From the NCBI RefSeq assembly GCF_002355595.1, contig NZ_AP017422.1, positions 434,001 through 498,000 on the forward strand: DNA of 64,000 nucleotides. Reading direction: 5' to 3'. This document shows, one piece after another, positions 34,371 through 42,177 of the stretch. This DNA is from Filimonas lacunae (GTDB lineage Bacteria; Bacteroidota; Bacteroidia; Chitinophagales; Chitinophagaceae). The notes under the pieces are model-generated. The model was not told the DNA's origin. It did no database searches and saw only the letters and a list, made by a program, of their open reading frames with translations. The first letter of the stretch is position 1; each line of letters begins with the position of its first letter. A program made the position numbers and the translations under genes.

Positions 34371-34880
34371 CTATTTTAATCCCACCAAAATACGAGTGAG
34401 GTATTTTTTCTTGTAATAGTAATCTTTTACTTGCAACAGCTCTTTTTCGGTAGTAACACCTTCCTGATAATTCGTAATAATTGCTTCAACAGGTTCATAA
34501 ATCTCGGTTTCTACGTTTGCAATTTGTGTTTTTACCTGTGCGGTTTTGGCGGCATTCTGCTCCATAGCAGCATCGGTGGCCATTTCGTTTAAATCCAGCA
34601 TTTCCATTAAAAAGTCTGGCGGCAGCTGGTATTTTTCCTCTTCTTCCAGCAAGCCCTTGGTTGCCAGTAGGTATTTAATGGTTTCATCCCGGTTTTGCAG
34701 CACTTTATAGGCTTTGTTTACGGCGGCGGCTTTTTCCAGTGCTTCGTTCTGCTTGACGGCAGTGGCCTGGGCATAGAAGTCGGGGTGGTATTGCCGGCTC
34801 AGTTCGTAAAACTTCTTTTTTACCTGCTGCATATCCGGTTGCAGGCTCACGGGTATAGAAAATAGTTCAAAATAGTTCAT
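34371..34880 (-). CDS. hscB: Co-chaperone HscB (J-domain iron-sulfur cluster assembly protein)
   Basis: The start MNYFELFSIP at 34880 matches known HscB openings; the 20 extra codons upstream are rejected. 169 residues. The J domain has the HPD motif in QYHPDFY, and the C-terminal helical HSCB_C region runs from about residue 90. HscB recruits the HscA chaperone to the IscU scaffold in Fe-S cluster assembly. It is shorter than nothing expected for the family. The neighbouring divergent gene is unrelated metabolism. A -7-like box (TAATTTTG on the reverse strand) lies 58 bases upstream. Confidence 0.88.
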   Translation of the reverse strand: MNYFELFSIPVSLQPDMQQVKKKFYELSRQYHPDFYAQATAVKQNEALEKAAAVNKAYKVLQNRDETIKYLLATKGLLEEEEKYQLPPDFLMEMLDLNEMATDAAMEQNAAKTAQVKTQIANVETEIYEPVEAIITNYQEGVTTEKELLQVKDYYYKKKYLTRILVGLK

Positions 34881-34937
34881 AACTGTGTCAAAATGGAAGA
34901 AAGCAATCGACGGGCAATTGCTTATCTTTCCAATAGA

Positions 34938-34945
34938 CAAAATTA
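34938..34945 (-). promoter_or_regulatory. Putative -7 promoter element of hscB
   Basis: CAAAATTA on the forward strand reads TAATTTTG on the reverse strand, fitting TAnnTTTG. It lies 57 bases before the hscB start codon and beside the divergent start at 34951. Confidence 0.4.
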
Positions 34946-34950
34946 CTACA

Positions 34951-36150
34951 ATGCTTACGATTGGCCTTATTAAAGAGGGGAAAGTTCCAACCGATAACCG
35001 TGTAGCCCTTACCCCACCTCAGTGCAAATGGTTGTTAAAAAACAGGCCTGATGTGCGGGTGCTGGTGCAGTCGTCGCCTGGCAGATGCTATTCAGATGCC
35101 GAATACCGGCAGGCGGGCGTTACGGTAACAGATGATGTAAGCGGTTGTGATATTTTGCTGGGGATTAAAGAAGTGCCGATAGAGCAGTTATTACCGCATA
35201 AAACCTACCTGTTTTTTAGCCATACCAAAAAGAAGCAGCCTTATAACCGTGCCATGCTGCACACCATGATGGACCGGGGCATCACCCTGATTGACTACGA
35301 ATGCCTGGAGCATGAAGATGGGCAGCGCATTATTGGCTTTGGGTTCTTTGCCGGAGTGGTAGGAGCGCATAATGGAATGATGGCTTATGGTAACCGCACG
35401 GGCGCTTATCAGCTGGGGCATGTGTATCAGCATAAAGACTATCGTGCCCTCATTCATACTTATTTTGGTTTAAAGCTTCCCAACATTAAAATTGCAGTAA
35501 CCGGCAGCGGGCGAGTGGCGCATGGCATACTGGAAATTATGAACCTGATGGATGTGCAGGAGGTGGAGCCGGAAGATTACCTGGGCCGCAAGTTCACGTA
35601 TCCGGTATATGTGCATTTGAAAGGCCGGAACTTGTACCGTCACCAGGTAACGGGCGAGTATATGCGTGAACATTTTCATCATCACCCGGAAGAATACGAC
35701 TGCCTGTTTCCGCAGTTTAGCACCTGCACCGATATATTGATGAACGGTACTTATTGGGCCGAAGGTGTGCCGCGCCTGTTTGAATGGGAGCATTTGTTGC
35801 GGGATGATTTTGCTATTCAAACCATTGCAGACATCACGGATGATAAAGGGGGCAGCATACCCTGCAATCTGGGTGATGCCACTATTCAAGACCCGGTGTA
35901 TGGAGTAAACAAACGAAATCGGGAAAAAACACCGCCTTATTTAATCGATAACATAGATATAATGGCCGTGGGTAACCTGCCCAACGAATTACCTCGTGAT
36001 GCCAGCCGTTATTTTGGCGAGCAGCTGATAAAGCACATCCTGGCTGATTTGCTGGGCAATGGCAGCGATACTTTAGACAGGGCTACCATACTGGAAGCGG
36101 GTAAACTCACCCCTTATTTTGACTACCTACAGGATTACGCAGCCCGTTAA
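34951..36150 (+). CDS. Saccharopine dehydrogenase-like enzyme (alanine dehydrogenase/transhydrogenase fold)
   Basis: 399 residues from the ATG at 34951, where the conserved LTIGLIKEGKVPTDNRVALTPPQ begins; the ORF upstream of it is noise. This N-terminal motif and the later IKIAVTGSGRVAHG nucleotide-binding loop place it in the AlaDh/PNT superfamily. The sequence order and length suit NAD-dependent, lysine-forming saccharopine dehydrogenase (LYS1-like). Most bacteria make lysine by the diaminopimelate route, so the physiological role could differ. Divergent from hscB. Confidence 0.8.
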   Translation: MLTIGLIKEGKVPTDNRVALTPPQCKWLLKNRPDVRVLVQSSPGRCYSDAEYRQAGVTVTDDVSGCDILLGIKEVPIEQLLPHKTYLFFSHTKKKQPYNRAMLHTMMDRGITLIDYECLEHEDGQRIIGFGFFAGVVGAHNGMMAYGNRTGAYQLGHVYQHKDYRALIHTYFGLKLPNIKIAVTGSGRVAHGILEIMNLMDVQEVEPEDYLGRKFTYPVYVHLKGRNLYRHQVTGEYMREHFHHHPEEYDCLFPQFSTCTDILMNGTYWAEGVPRLFEWEHLLRDDFAIQTIADITDDKGGSIPCNLGDATIQDPVYGVNKRNREKTPPYLIDNIDIMAVGNLPNELPRDASRYFGEQLIKHILADLLGNGSDTLDRATILEAGKLTPYFDYLQDYAAR

Positions 36151-36188
36151 TTTGTATAAACGGTAAGCTCATATAGGTTATTTCCTAT

Positions 36189-36196
36189 TATGTTTG
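36189..36196 (+). promoter_or_regulatory. Putative -7 promoter element of the TonB receptor operon
   Basis: TATGTTTG fits TAnnTTTG and lies 70 bases before the start codon at 36267. Confidence 0.45.
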
Positions 36197-36266
36197 CGGC
36201 GCAACGGTAAAGGCGTTTTGCCCGTCAATACATTTATTACTTAACCTGGTTTTACACGGTAACAAA

Positions 36267-38606
36267 ATGAAAGAAACAATTGTAAGGCTTTTGTTTATCA
36301 CAACGTTGGTAGCAACCTGTTTTTCCTATGCACAGGCGCAGGAAAAATTTGCTGTAAGCGGTGTGGTGAAATCGAAGAAAAATGGAGAAACTCTGATCGG
36401 AGCTTCTGTACGAGTGGTAGACTTATCAGTAGGTACTACCAGCAATGATTATGGTTTTTACTCCATAACGCTACCTAAGGGAAAGCATGTGCTGGAAATT
36501 AGCGCAGTGGGCATGGCAGTGAAACAACTGGACATTAACCTCACTGCTAACCAGCGGATAGATGTGGCATTGGAGGATGCTGCCGCGAAAGAGCTGGAAG
36601 GCGTAACAGTATCTGCTTCGTCCACCAGCAGCCGTAGCTTAACCAGCACGCAAATGGGGGTAGAGCGGTTAACGATGAAGGAAACCAAGAACATCCCGGT
36701 GTTACTGGGCGAGCGCGATGTATTGAAAACCATTCAGCTGTTGCCTGGTATTAAATCGGCAGGTGAAGGTAGCAGCGGTTTTTATGTACGTGGTGGTGCA
36801 GCCGATCAAAACCTGATTCTGCTGGATGAAGCGCCGGTATATAACGCATCGCACCTGCTGGGCTTCTTCTCTACCTTTAACTCAGATGCTATTAAAGACA
36901 TCAACGTATATAAAGGTGGTATGCCTGCACAATATGGCGGACGTTTATCTTCTGTGCTGGATATTAAAATGAATGATGGTAATAACCAGGATTATAACGT
37001 AGGGGGCAGCATTGGCTTAATTTCGGCCAAGCTGAATGCCGAAGGGCCTATTCAGAAAGACAAATCCTCTTTCCTGGTATCTGGCCGCCGTACTTACATT
37101 GATTTGTTCCTGAAAGCTTCCAAAGACACAGCTATCAACCAGAACAGCTTGTACTTTTACGACTTAAACGCGAAGCTGAACTTTACCCTGGGTAGCAAAG
37201 ACAAACTGTATTTATCTGGTTACTTTGGCCGCGACAAACTGGGTGTAGGTAAAACCTTTTCCCTGGCATGGGGTAATGGCACCGGCACTATGCGCTGGAA
37301 CCACATCTTTAGCAACAAACTGTTCTCTAACACCTCTTTGATATTCAGCAACTACGATTATAAAATATCCATCCGCAGTGGTAGTAACGATGTGGATGTG
37401 TTTTCACAAATCAGGGACTGGAACATTAAAGAAGAGTTACAGTGGTATGCCAGTGACAAACACAACATTCGTATTGGGGTAAATGCTATTTACCATACCA
37501 TGCGTCCTGGTGAAATTACTTCGGGTGAAAACTCCAGCTTTAATAACAGTATTCTGCAAAAAAGATATTCCTGGGAAAACGCAGCCTACGTAAGTGATAA
37601 CTGGAAGGTATCGCCAAAGCTGAACGTTTCTTATGGTGTAAGAGCTACTGCCTTCAGCATATTAGGAGCTGGCGACTTTTACAATGTAGATGCGAATGGT
37701 AATATTGTAGACACCCTGCATTATAACAGCGGTCAGGTGGTAAAAACCTATTTTAACCTGGAGCCACGTGCAGCAGTAAGCTACCAGTTAAACAGTTCGG
37801 CTTCTTTGAAAACCAGTTATGCACGTAACGTGCAAAACCTGCACCTGATTTCTAACTCTACTTCTTCTTCTCCTACCGATAAGTGGGTGGCCAGCACCAA
37901 CATTATCAAGCCGGAAATATCTGACCAGGTATCGTTAGGTTATTATAAAAACCTGGCTAATAACGCCTACGAGTTGACTGTAGAAGCTTATTACAAAACC
38001 ATGCAAAACCAGATCGATTACCGAGATGGCGCAGATGTGTTTAACAACGATGCCATTGAAACGCAACTGTTGTATGGTAAAGGCCGTGCCTATGGTATTG
38101 AGTGGTTGCTGAAAAAGAAAGCAGGTAAGTTTACCGGCTGGCTAAGCTATACCTTATCTAAAACCGAGCGTAAGATTGAGGGTATTAACAACGGCTCGTG
38201 GTACAATGCCCGTCAGGACAGAACCCACGACATTGCCATAGTAGGTATGTATCAGCTGAACAAAAAATGGACTTTAAGTGCTAACTGGATCTTCTATACC
38301 GGTGACGCCATCACTTTTCCAAGTGGTAAGTATCGTGTAGACGACCAGGTAGTGTTTTATTACACAGAACGTAATGGCTATCGCATGCCTAACTACCACA
38401 GGTTAGACTTAGGAGCTACTTTAAAGCTGAAAGAGAAAAAGAAATTCAGCAGTGAGTTAACCTTTAGCCTGTACAATGCATATGGCAGGGAGAATGCTTA
38501 CACCATCACCTTCCGCGAAAGCAAAGACGATCCTAATAAAACAGAAGCGGTTCGTGTAGCGTTGTTCAAATTTGTGCCTTCCGTTTCTTACAACTTTAAA
38601 TTCTAA
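36267..38606 (+). CDS. TonB-dependent outer-membrane receptor with carboxypeptidase-like regulatory domain
   Basis: 779 residues. Signal peptide (ending AQAQE), a CarboxypepD-regulatory-like beta-sandwich domain (about 25-115: VSGVVKSKKNGETLIGASV), a plug domain (about 120-230, RGGAADQNLILLDEAPVYN) and a 22-strand-type barrel ending in aromatic FKF. It takes up a substrate through the outer membrane with TonB energy. The stop codon overlaps the start region of a DUF4249 lipoprotein gene, a pairing repeated across the phylum and likely analogous to SusC/SusD. The substrate is unknown. Confidence 0.92.
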   Translation: MKETIVRLLFITTLVATCFSYAQAQEKFAVSGVVKSKKNGETLIGASVRVVDLSVGTTSNDYGFYSITLPKGKHVLEISAVGMAVKQLDINLTANQRIDVALEDAAAKELEGVTVSASSTSSRSLTSTQMGVERLTMKETKNIPVLLGERDVLKTIQLLPGIKSAGEGSSGFYVRGGAADQNLILLDEAPVYNASHLLGFFSTFNSDAIKDINVYKGGMPAQYGGRLSSVLDIKMNDGNNQDYNVGGSIGLISAKLNAEGPIQKDKSSFLVSGRRTYIDLFLKASKDTAINQNSLYFYDLNAKLNFTLGSKDKLYLSGYFGRDKLGVGKTFSLAWGNGTGTMRWNHIFSNKLFSNTSLIFSNYDYKISIRSGSNDVDVFSQIRDWNIKEELQWYASDKHNIRIGVNAIYHTMRPGEITSGENSSFNNSILQKRYSWENAAYVSDNWKVSPKLNVSYGVRATAFSILGAGDFYNVDANGNIVDTLHYNSGQVVKTYFNLEPRAAVSYQLNSSASLKTSYARNVQNLHLISNSTSSSPTDKWVASTNIIKPEISDQVSLGYYKNLANNAYELTVEAYYKTMQNQIDYRDGADVFNNDAIETQLLYGKGRAYGIEWLLKKKAGKFTGWLSYTLSKTERKIEGINNGSWYNARQDRTHDIAIVGMYQLNKKWTLSANWIFYTGDAITFPSGKYRVDDQVVFYYTERNGYRMPNYHRLDLGATLKLKEKKKFSSELTFSLYNAYGRENAYTITFRESKDDPNKTEAVRVALFKFVPSVSYNFKF

Positions 38607-38614
38607 TGCAAACA

Positions 38615-39430
38615 ATGAAAAATATATGCCGCTTATCATTGGTTCTGTTAGCAGCCAGCTTCCTGGGTAGCTGTGAAAGGGTCATTGATATTAACCTGAA
38701 TAATGCATCTCCTAAATATGTAATTGAAGGGGTAATTACCAACCAGGAAGATGTAGCGCCTAAAGTGCTGATATCGCAAACCAAGAATTTTTCCGATGAT
38801 AATAACTTTCCGGGTATTACCGGTGCTACGGTTACTATCAGCGATAACGGTGGTGCTCCTGTAACACTGGATGACAAAGGGGATGGTTCTTACACCACTA
38901 CAGCATTCTATGGCACTATTGGTCATACTTATGCACTTACAGTTACCATTGGCTCCACTACTTATACTGCCACTTCTGCCATGCCGCCGCTGGTAAATAT
39001 GGACAGCCTGTATGTAAGCAAGGAAACCCTGTTTGGTGATGAAAAGAACATTGCCAATGTGGATTTTAAAGATCCTGCCGGAAAGGGTAATGCTTACCGC
39101 TGGGTGCAGTATGTGAATGGAAAAAAAGAGAAAACCATTTTTGTACGTGATGATGATTTGACAGATGGTAACGATGTAAACCGGAAACTGTTTTATTTTA
39201 ATGACGACGATGACGATAAATCGAGAGACATTAAAACCGGTGACAACCTGCGGGTAGATATGATGTGTATTGATATGAACGTGTATAAATATTGGTACAG
39301 CCTGGATGCCAGCGCTACCGGTGAAAACCAGCAGGCAACGCCAGCTAACCCGGTTTCCAATATCAAGGGTGGTGCGTTAGGTTATTTTAGTGCACATACT
39401 TATCAAACAAAAACGATAATAGTGCCTTAG
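38615..39430 (+). CDS. DUF4249 family lipoprotein
   Basis: 271 residues from the Met at 38615, giving a short signal peptide with lipobox FLGSC; an earlier in-frame ATG at 38606 overlaps the receptor's stop. Contains the DUF4249 marks INLNNASPKYVIEGVITN and GATVTISDNGG with an immunoglobulin-like beta fold. It is coupled to the TonB receptor and probably covers or assists its outer face. Ends 24 bases before a strong terminator. Confidence 0.85.
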   Translation: MKNICRLSLVLLAASFLGSCERVIDINLNNASPKYVIEGVITNQEDVAPKVLISQTKNFSDDNNFPGITGATVTISDNGGAPVTLDDKGDGSYTTTAFYGTIGHTYALTVTIGSTTYTATSAMPPLVNMDSLYVSKETLFGDEKNIANVDFKDPAGKGNAYRWVQYVNGKKEKTIFVRDDDLTDGNDVNRKLFYFNDDDDDKSRDIKTGDNLRVDMMCIDMNVYKYWYSLDASATGENQQATPANPVSNIKGGALGYFSAHTYQTKTIIVP

Positions 39431-39453
39431 ATAGCTGAGGTAAAAAATAAAAG

Positions 39454-39485
39454 AAGAGGAATTAACAAACACGTTAATTCCTCTT
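39454..39485 (+). terminator. Terminator of the TonB receptor operon
   Basis: AAGAGGAATTAAC and GTTAATTCCTCTT form a perfect 13-bp stem with a 6-base loop, followed by TACTTTT. Confidence 0.85.
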
Positions 39486-39510
39486 TACTTTTATAGCATA
39501 ACCCGATGAT

Positions 39511-39702
39511 ATGAGACGGAATCGATTTTTAAGAGGTGTTTTGTATTGCACACTGGTATTGGTAATTACTTTCCTGTACCGCAGCCAGATAATGCACCAG
39601 CAGGCGCATTTTACGATGAGTATTGTGCTGGAATACATTGGCCTGATATTGATGATGGGGTTTTTATTTATGTTTTTTATGCCCAATGGAAAGAAAGACT
39701 GA
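39511..39702 (+). CDS. Small two-helix membrane protein
   Basis: 63 residues: a basic start (MRRNRF), one hydrophobic segment (about 8-22), a short loop, a second (about 38-58) and a basic end (GKKD). It is flanked by two good terminators (39454-39485 and 39741-39778), which supports a separate small transcript. No family is recognised. Confidence 0.6.
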   Translation: MRRNRFLRGVLYCTLVLVITFLYRSQIMHQQAHFTMSIVLEYIGLILMMGFLFMFFMPNGKKD

Positions 39703-39740
39703 GTGGTTGAATTTGTATACACAGAAAGAGTAAAAAATAA

Positions 39741-39778
39741 TTAAAGCGGGATTAGCAAATGCGTTAATCCCGCTTTAA
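39741..39778 (+). terminator. Terminator after the small membrane protein gene
   Basis: TTAAAGCGGGATTA and TAATCCCGCTTTAA form a perfect 14-bp stem with a 10-base loop and are followed by TTTTTT. Confidence 0.85.
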
Positions 39779-39833
39779 TTTTTTAGCACAACCCAAACTG
39801 TATGAAAAATAAACGTTATCTGAAAGGATGTAT

Positions 39834-39868
39834 TTTGCCACTGTGATGGCGATGATTAACTAGATTTG
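39834..39868 (+). promoter_or_regulatory. Putative promoter of the PQQ-propeller lipoprotein gene
   Basis: TTTG at 39834 and TAGATTTG at 39861-39868 (fits TAnnTTTG) are separated by 23 bases, a little longer than usual. The box lies 18 bases before the ATG at 39887 and overlaps the longer reading frame, which argues for the later start. Confidence 0.5.
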
Positions 39869-39886
39869 TCGCCGAAATTAACTACA

Positions 39887-41356
39887 ATGAAATCAGCCCA
39901 ATTTTCAACCCTTAAAAACTTGAAATTAACCTTATGTAGCTTTTTGATAGGCTGTGTGTTATTATGCTGTACTAAAAAAGACGGATCAGAGCCAGTTCAA
40001 ATAAGCATCACCACTGACACCATTATTGATATCTTATATAATAGTGCTGTTTGCAAAGCAACTATCTCGACAGATGGTTTGTCCGGCCTTCCATCGGAGC
40101 AGGCATCTGGAGATTCTATTATTGGATTGGGTGTGTGTTACAATACAGCATCGCAACCTGTTTTGGAAAATTCGAAAGTGACTTCCACCAGCAGGGAAAG
40201 CAAATTCAGCTGCACTCTCACTGAGCTACAGCCAGAAACCCGGTATTATGTACGTTCGTATTACCAGACTACAAAAGGTACTGTTTATGGCAATGAGTTA
40301 CAGTTCACTACCCAAACGTTAGATTCAGCTATTTCTGTATTTTTTAGCGGCTACTCTACCTTATATTGTTTAAATGCTTCTGACGGAAAGCTGAAATGGA
40401 AAGTGAATGTGCCTGATATACAGGACGCCACACCAGTATGTGTGCAGGGCAGGGTATATGTTGGTGGTTATGACAGTAACTTGTATGCTTTTGATACTTC
40501 CGGAAACCTGTTATGGCAAAGGAAATTACAGGAAAAAAACCTGGCCAAAAATCCCATAGTTAAAAACGGACTGGTTTATATAAGTGACTATGCCAATGTT
40601 TATGCTTTTAATGCTGTCACAGGCACGCCTGTGTGGACTATGACCAGTGAATTTAGCAATGGAAATTACAACCTGACTTATGCAGATGGGATGATTTTCT
40701 ATTCCGGTGTTACTTCCGGGGTGATGGGACTTGCGGGAATTGATGCGCTCACAGGAAAGAAGACATGGCAAACCACTATTGCTTCAAATATACCTTTTGT
40801 AACAGGGGATAAAGTGTATGCTTTTTATTATCGTACGTTGTCTGTGGTGGCTGCAAAAGATGGTTCGTTGATATCGAGAACCGACATTACTAATCTAAAC
40901 AATTTCAGAAATATACAGGTAAGAAATGGACATGTTTACCTGTTTGCGGAGAATATGGGTATTATCTATGACTCTGCTACTCTTGCTCAGCAGGCTGTTA
41001 TTTATGGAAGTGCCATTTCTTATAATGCCAATTCACAGGTTTTTGTAAATAACAGTGTATTTACAAATGGAACTGCTTATGATATGAATTCGGGGACACT
41101 TCAATGGAAGGCTATTGAGGGAGGTGCTACCGATGCAACTGTTTGTAACGGACTTATTTATATGGGAGGAAATACTTATAAAGACATGGGCTCCGGGCTG
41201 TATTTGAAGGATAAAATGGGATATTTTATTCTGGATACACGCGCCCAAAAGCAGCTTTTGTTTGCTGAGTTTGGCAATGATTACAGCCTATATGCTCCTC
41301 CCTGTGTAGTAACACGCAGTGGAAAATGTTATGTAGGGAATAAGATGTATGAGTAA
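39887..41356 (+). CDS. Lipoprotein with PQQ-type beta-propeller repeats
   Basis: 489 residues from the Met at 39887. The signal ends in VLLCC followed by TKKDGSEP, a typical lipoprotein start. A Fibronectin-like region (about 40-145, LQPETRYYVRSYYQTTKG) precedes a propeller made of repeats such as LYCLNASDGKLKWKVN, LYAFDTSGNLLWQRK and VYAFNAVTGTPVWTM. These repeats match the PQQ-binding-like / outer membrane assembly BamB type. A role in carbohydrate or extracellular binding is possible; no enzyme motif is seen. Confidence 0.82.
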   Translation: MKSAQFSTLKNLKLTLCSFLIGCVLLCCTKKDGSEPVQISITTDTIIDILYNSAVCKATISTDGLSGLPSEQASGDSIIGLGVCYNTASQPVLENSKVTSTSRESKFSCTLTELQPETRYYVRSYYQTTKGTVYGNELQFTTQTLDSAISVFFSGYSTLYCLNASDGKLKWKVNVPDIQDATPVCVQGRVYVGGYDSNLYAFDTSGNLLWQRKLQEKNLAKNPIVKNGLVYISDYANVYAFNAVTGTPVWTMTSEFSNGNYNLTYADGMIFYSGVTSGVMGLAGIDALTGKKTWQTTIASNIPFVTGDKVYAFYYRTLSVVAAKDGSLISRTDITNLNNFRNIQVRNGHVYLFAENMGIIYDSATLAQQAVIYGSAISYNANSQVFVNNSVFTNGTAYDMNSGTLQWKAIEGGATDATVCNGLIYMGGNTYKDMGSGLYLKDKMGYFILDTRAQKQLLFAEFGNDYSLYAPPCVVTRSGKCYVGNKMYE

Positions 41357-41400
41357 GTGACAATCTGGCTGCCAGTTGTTGATAATATATTTATTATTAT

Positions 41401-41436
41401 GCAAAATGCCGTATCAAAGTGGATATGGCATTTTGC
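41401..41436. terminator. Bidirectional terminator
   Basis: GCAAAATGCCGTATC and GATATGGCATTTTGC form a 15-bp stem (one G-U) with a 6-base loop, between the PQQ gene and the reverse methyltransferase gene. Confidence 0.85.
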
Positions 41437-41448
41437 TTTTTATAGGTA

Positions 41449-42174
41449 CTATAGGTGTAAATAAAAATTTTTCAATAACCTGCTAAACTCTTGTGTGTAC
41501 AAGTTATCTGCATCGCGTATCACCAACTGCTCTTGTGTAAAAGAGTGCTGTGTTATCCGCTCAAATAAAAGCATCACGCGAAAGTTGTTATGTGCCGGTG
41601 TTTGTTGTATACTGGCCATAGCTGTCATATGCAATCCAGATTGAGTTGCAATAGCAATGGCTTCCTTATGCCGGTGCCAGGGTAATAATAAAGCAAACAC
41701 CCCCTCTGGCTGTAACAGCCTGTCTACATTCTTAAACAATTCATCCAGCGATAAAGCTTCGCTGTGTAAAGCAAGGTTTCTTTTGTTGCTGGCGCTTTTT
41801 AAATCGTTTTCAAAGAAAGGAGGATTGCTGATGATGACATCGTATTGTAGGGAAGAAGTAAACTGCTGTATAGCGGTTTGATGTACTGAAAGCCTGTTAG
41901 CCCACGGGCTGCCGGCAAAGTTGGCTGTTGCCTGTTCTGCTGCGGCTATATCTATCTCTACGGTGTGGATAGTAGCATTGGTTTCCTGTGCTACCATCAG
42001 CGACAATAAGCCGGTGCCACCGCCAATATCCAGCACCTGTTGCGCTGGTTGTGGGCGTTGGCCTAATCCGGCTACTACCCACGCGCCAAACAAGCAGGCG
42101 TCTGTGCACACTTTCATGGCACAGGCATCCTGGTATACTGTGAATTGTTTAAATTGAAAATAGTTGTTAGGCAT
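41449..42174 (-). CDS. trmN: tRNA1(Val) adenine-N6-methyltransferase (TrmN6-like)
   Basis: 241 residues. Rossmann-type SAM methyltransferase with VLDIGGGTGLLSL (motif I), and the N6-adenine catalytic motif NPPF in IISNPPFF. The beginning FQFKQFTVYQDACAMKVCTDACLFGAW is characteristic of YfiC/TrmN6. The enzyme methylates A37 of tRNA-Val. It is followed downstream by the prolyl oligopeptidase gene in the same direction with 3 bases between, in the order peptidase then methyltransferase. Confidence 0.88.
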   Translation of the reverse strand: MPNNYFQFKQFTVYQDACAMKVCTDACLFGAWVVAGLGQRPQPAQQVLDIGGGTGLLSLMVAQETNATIHTVEIDIAAAEQATANFAGSPWANRLSVHQTAIQQFTSSLQYDVIISNPPFFENDLKSASNKRNLALHSEALSLDELFKNVDRLLQPEGVFALLLPWHRHKEAIAIATQSGLHMTAMASIQQTPAHNNFRVMLLFERITQHSFTQEQLVIRDADNLYTQEFSRLLKNFYLHL

Positions 42175-42177
42175 ATC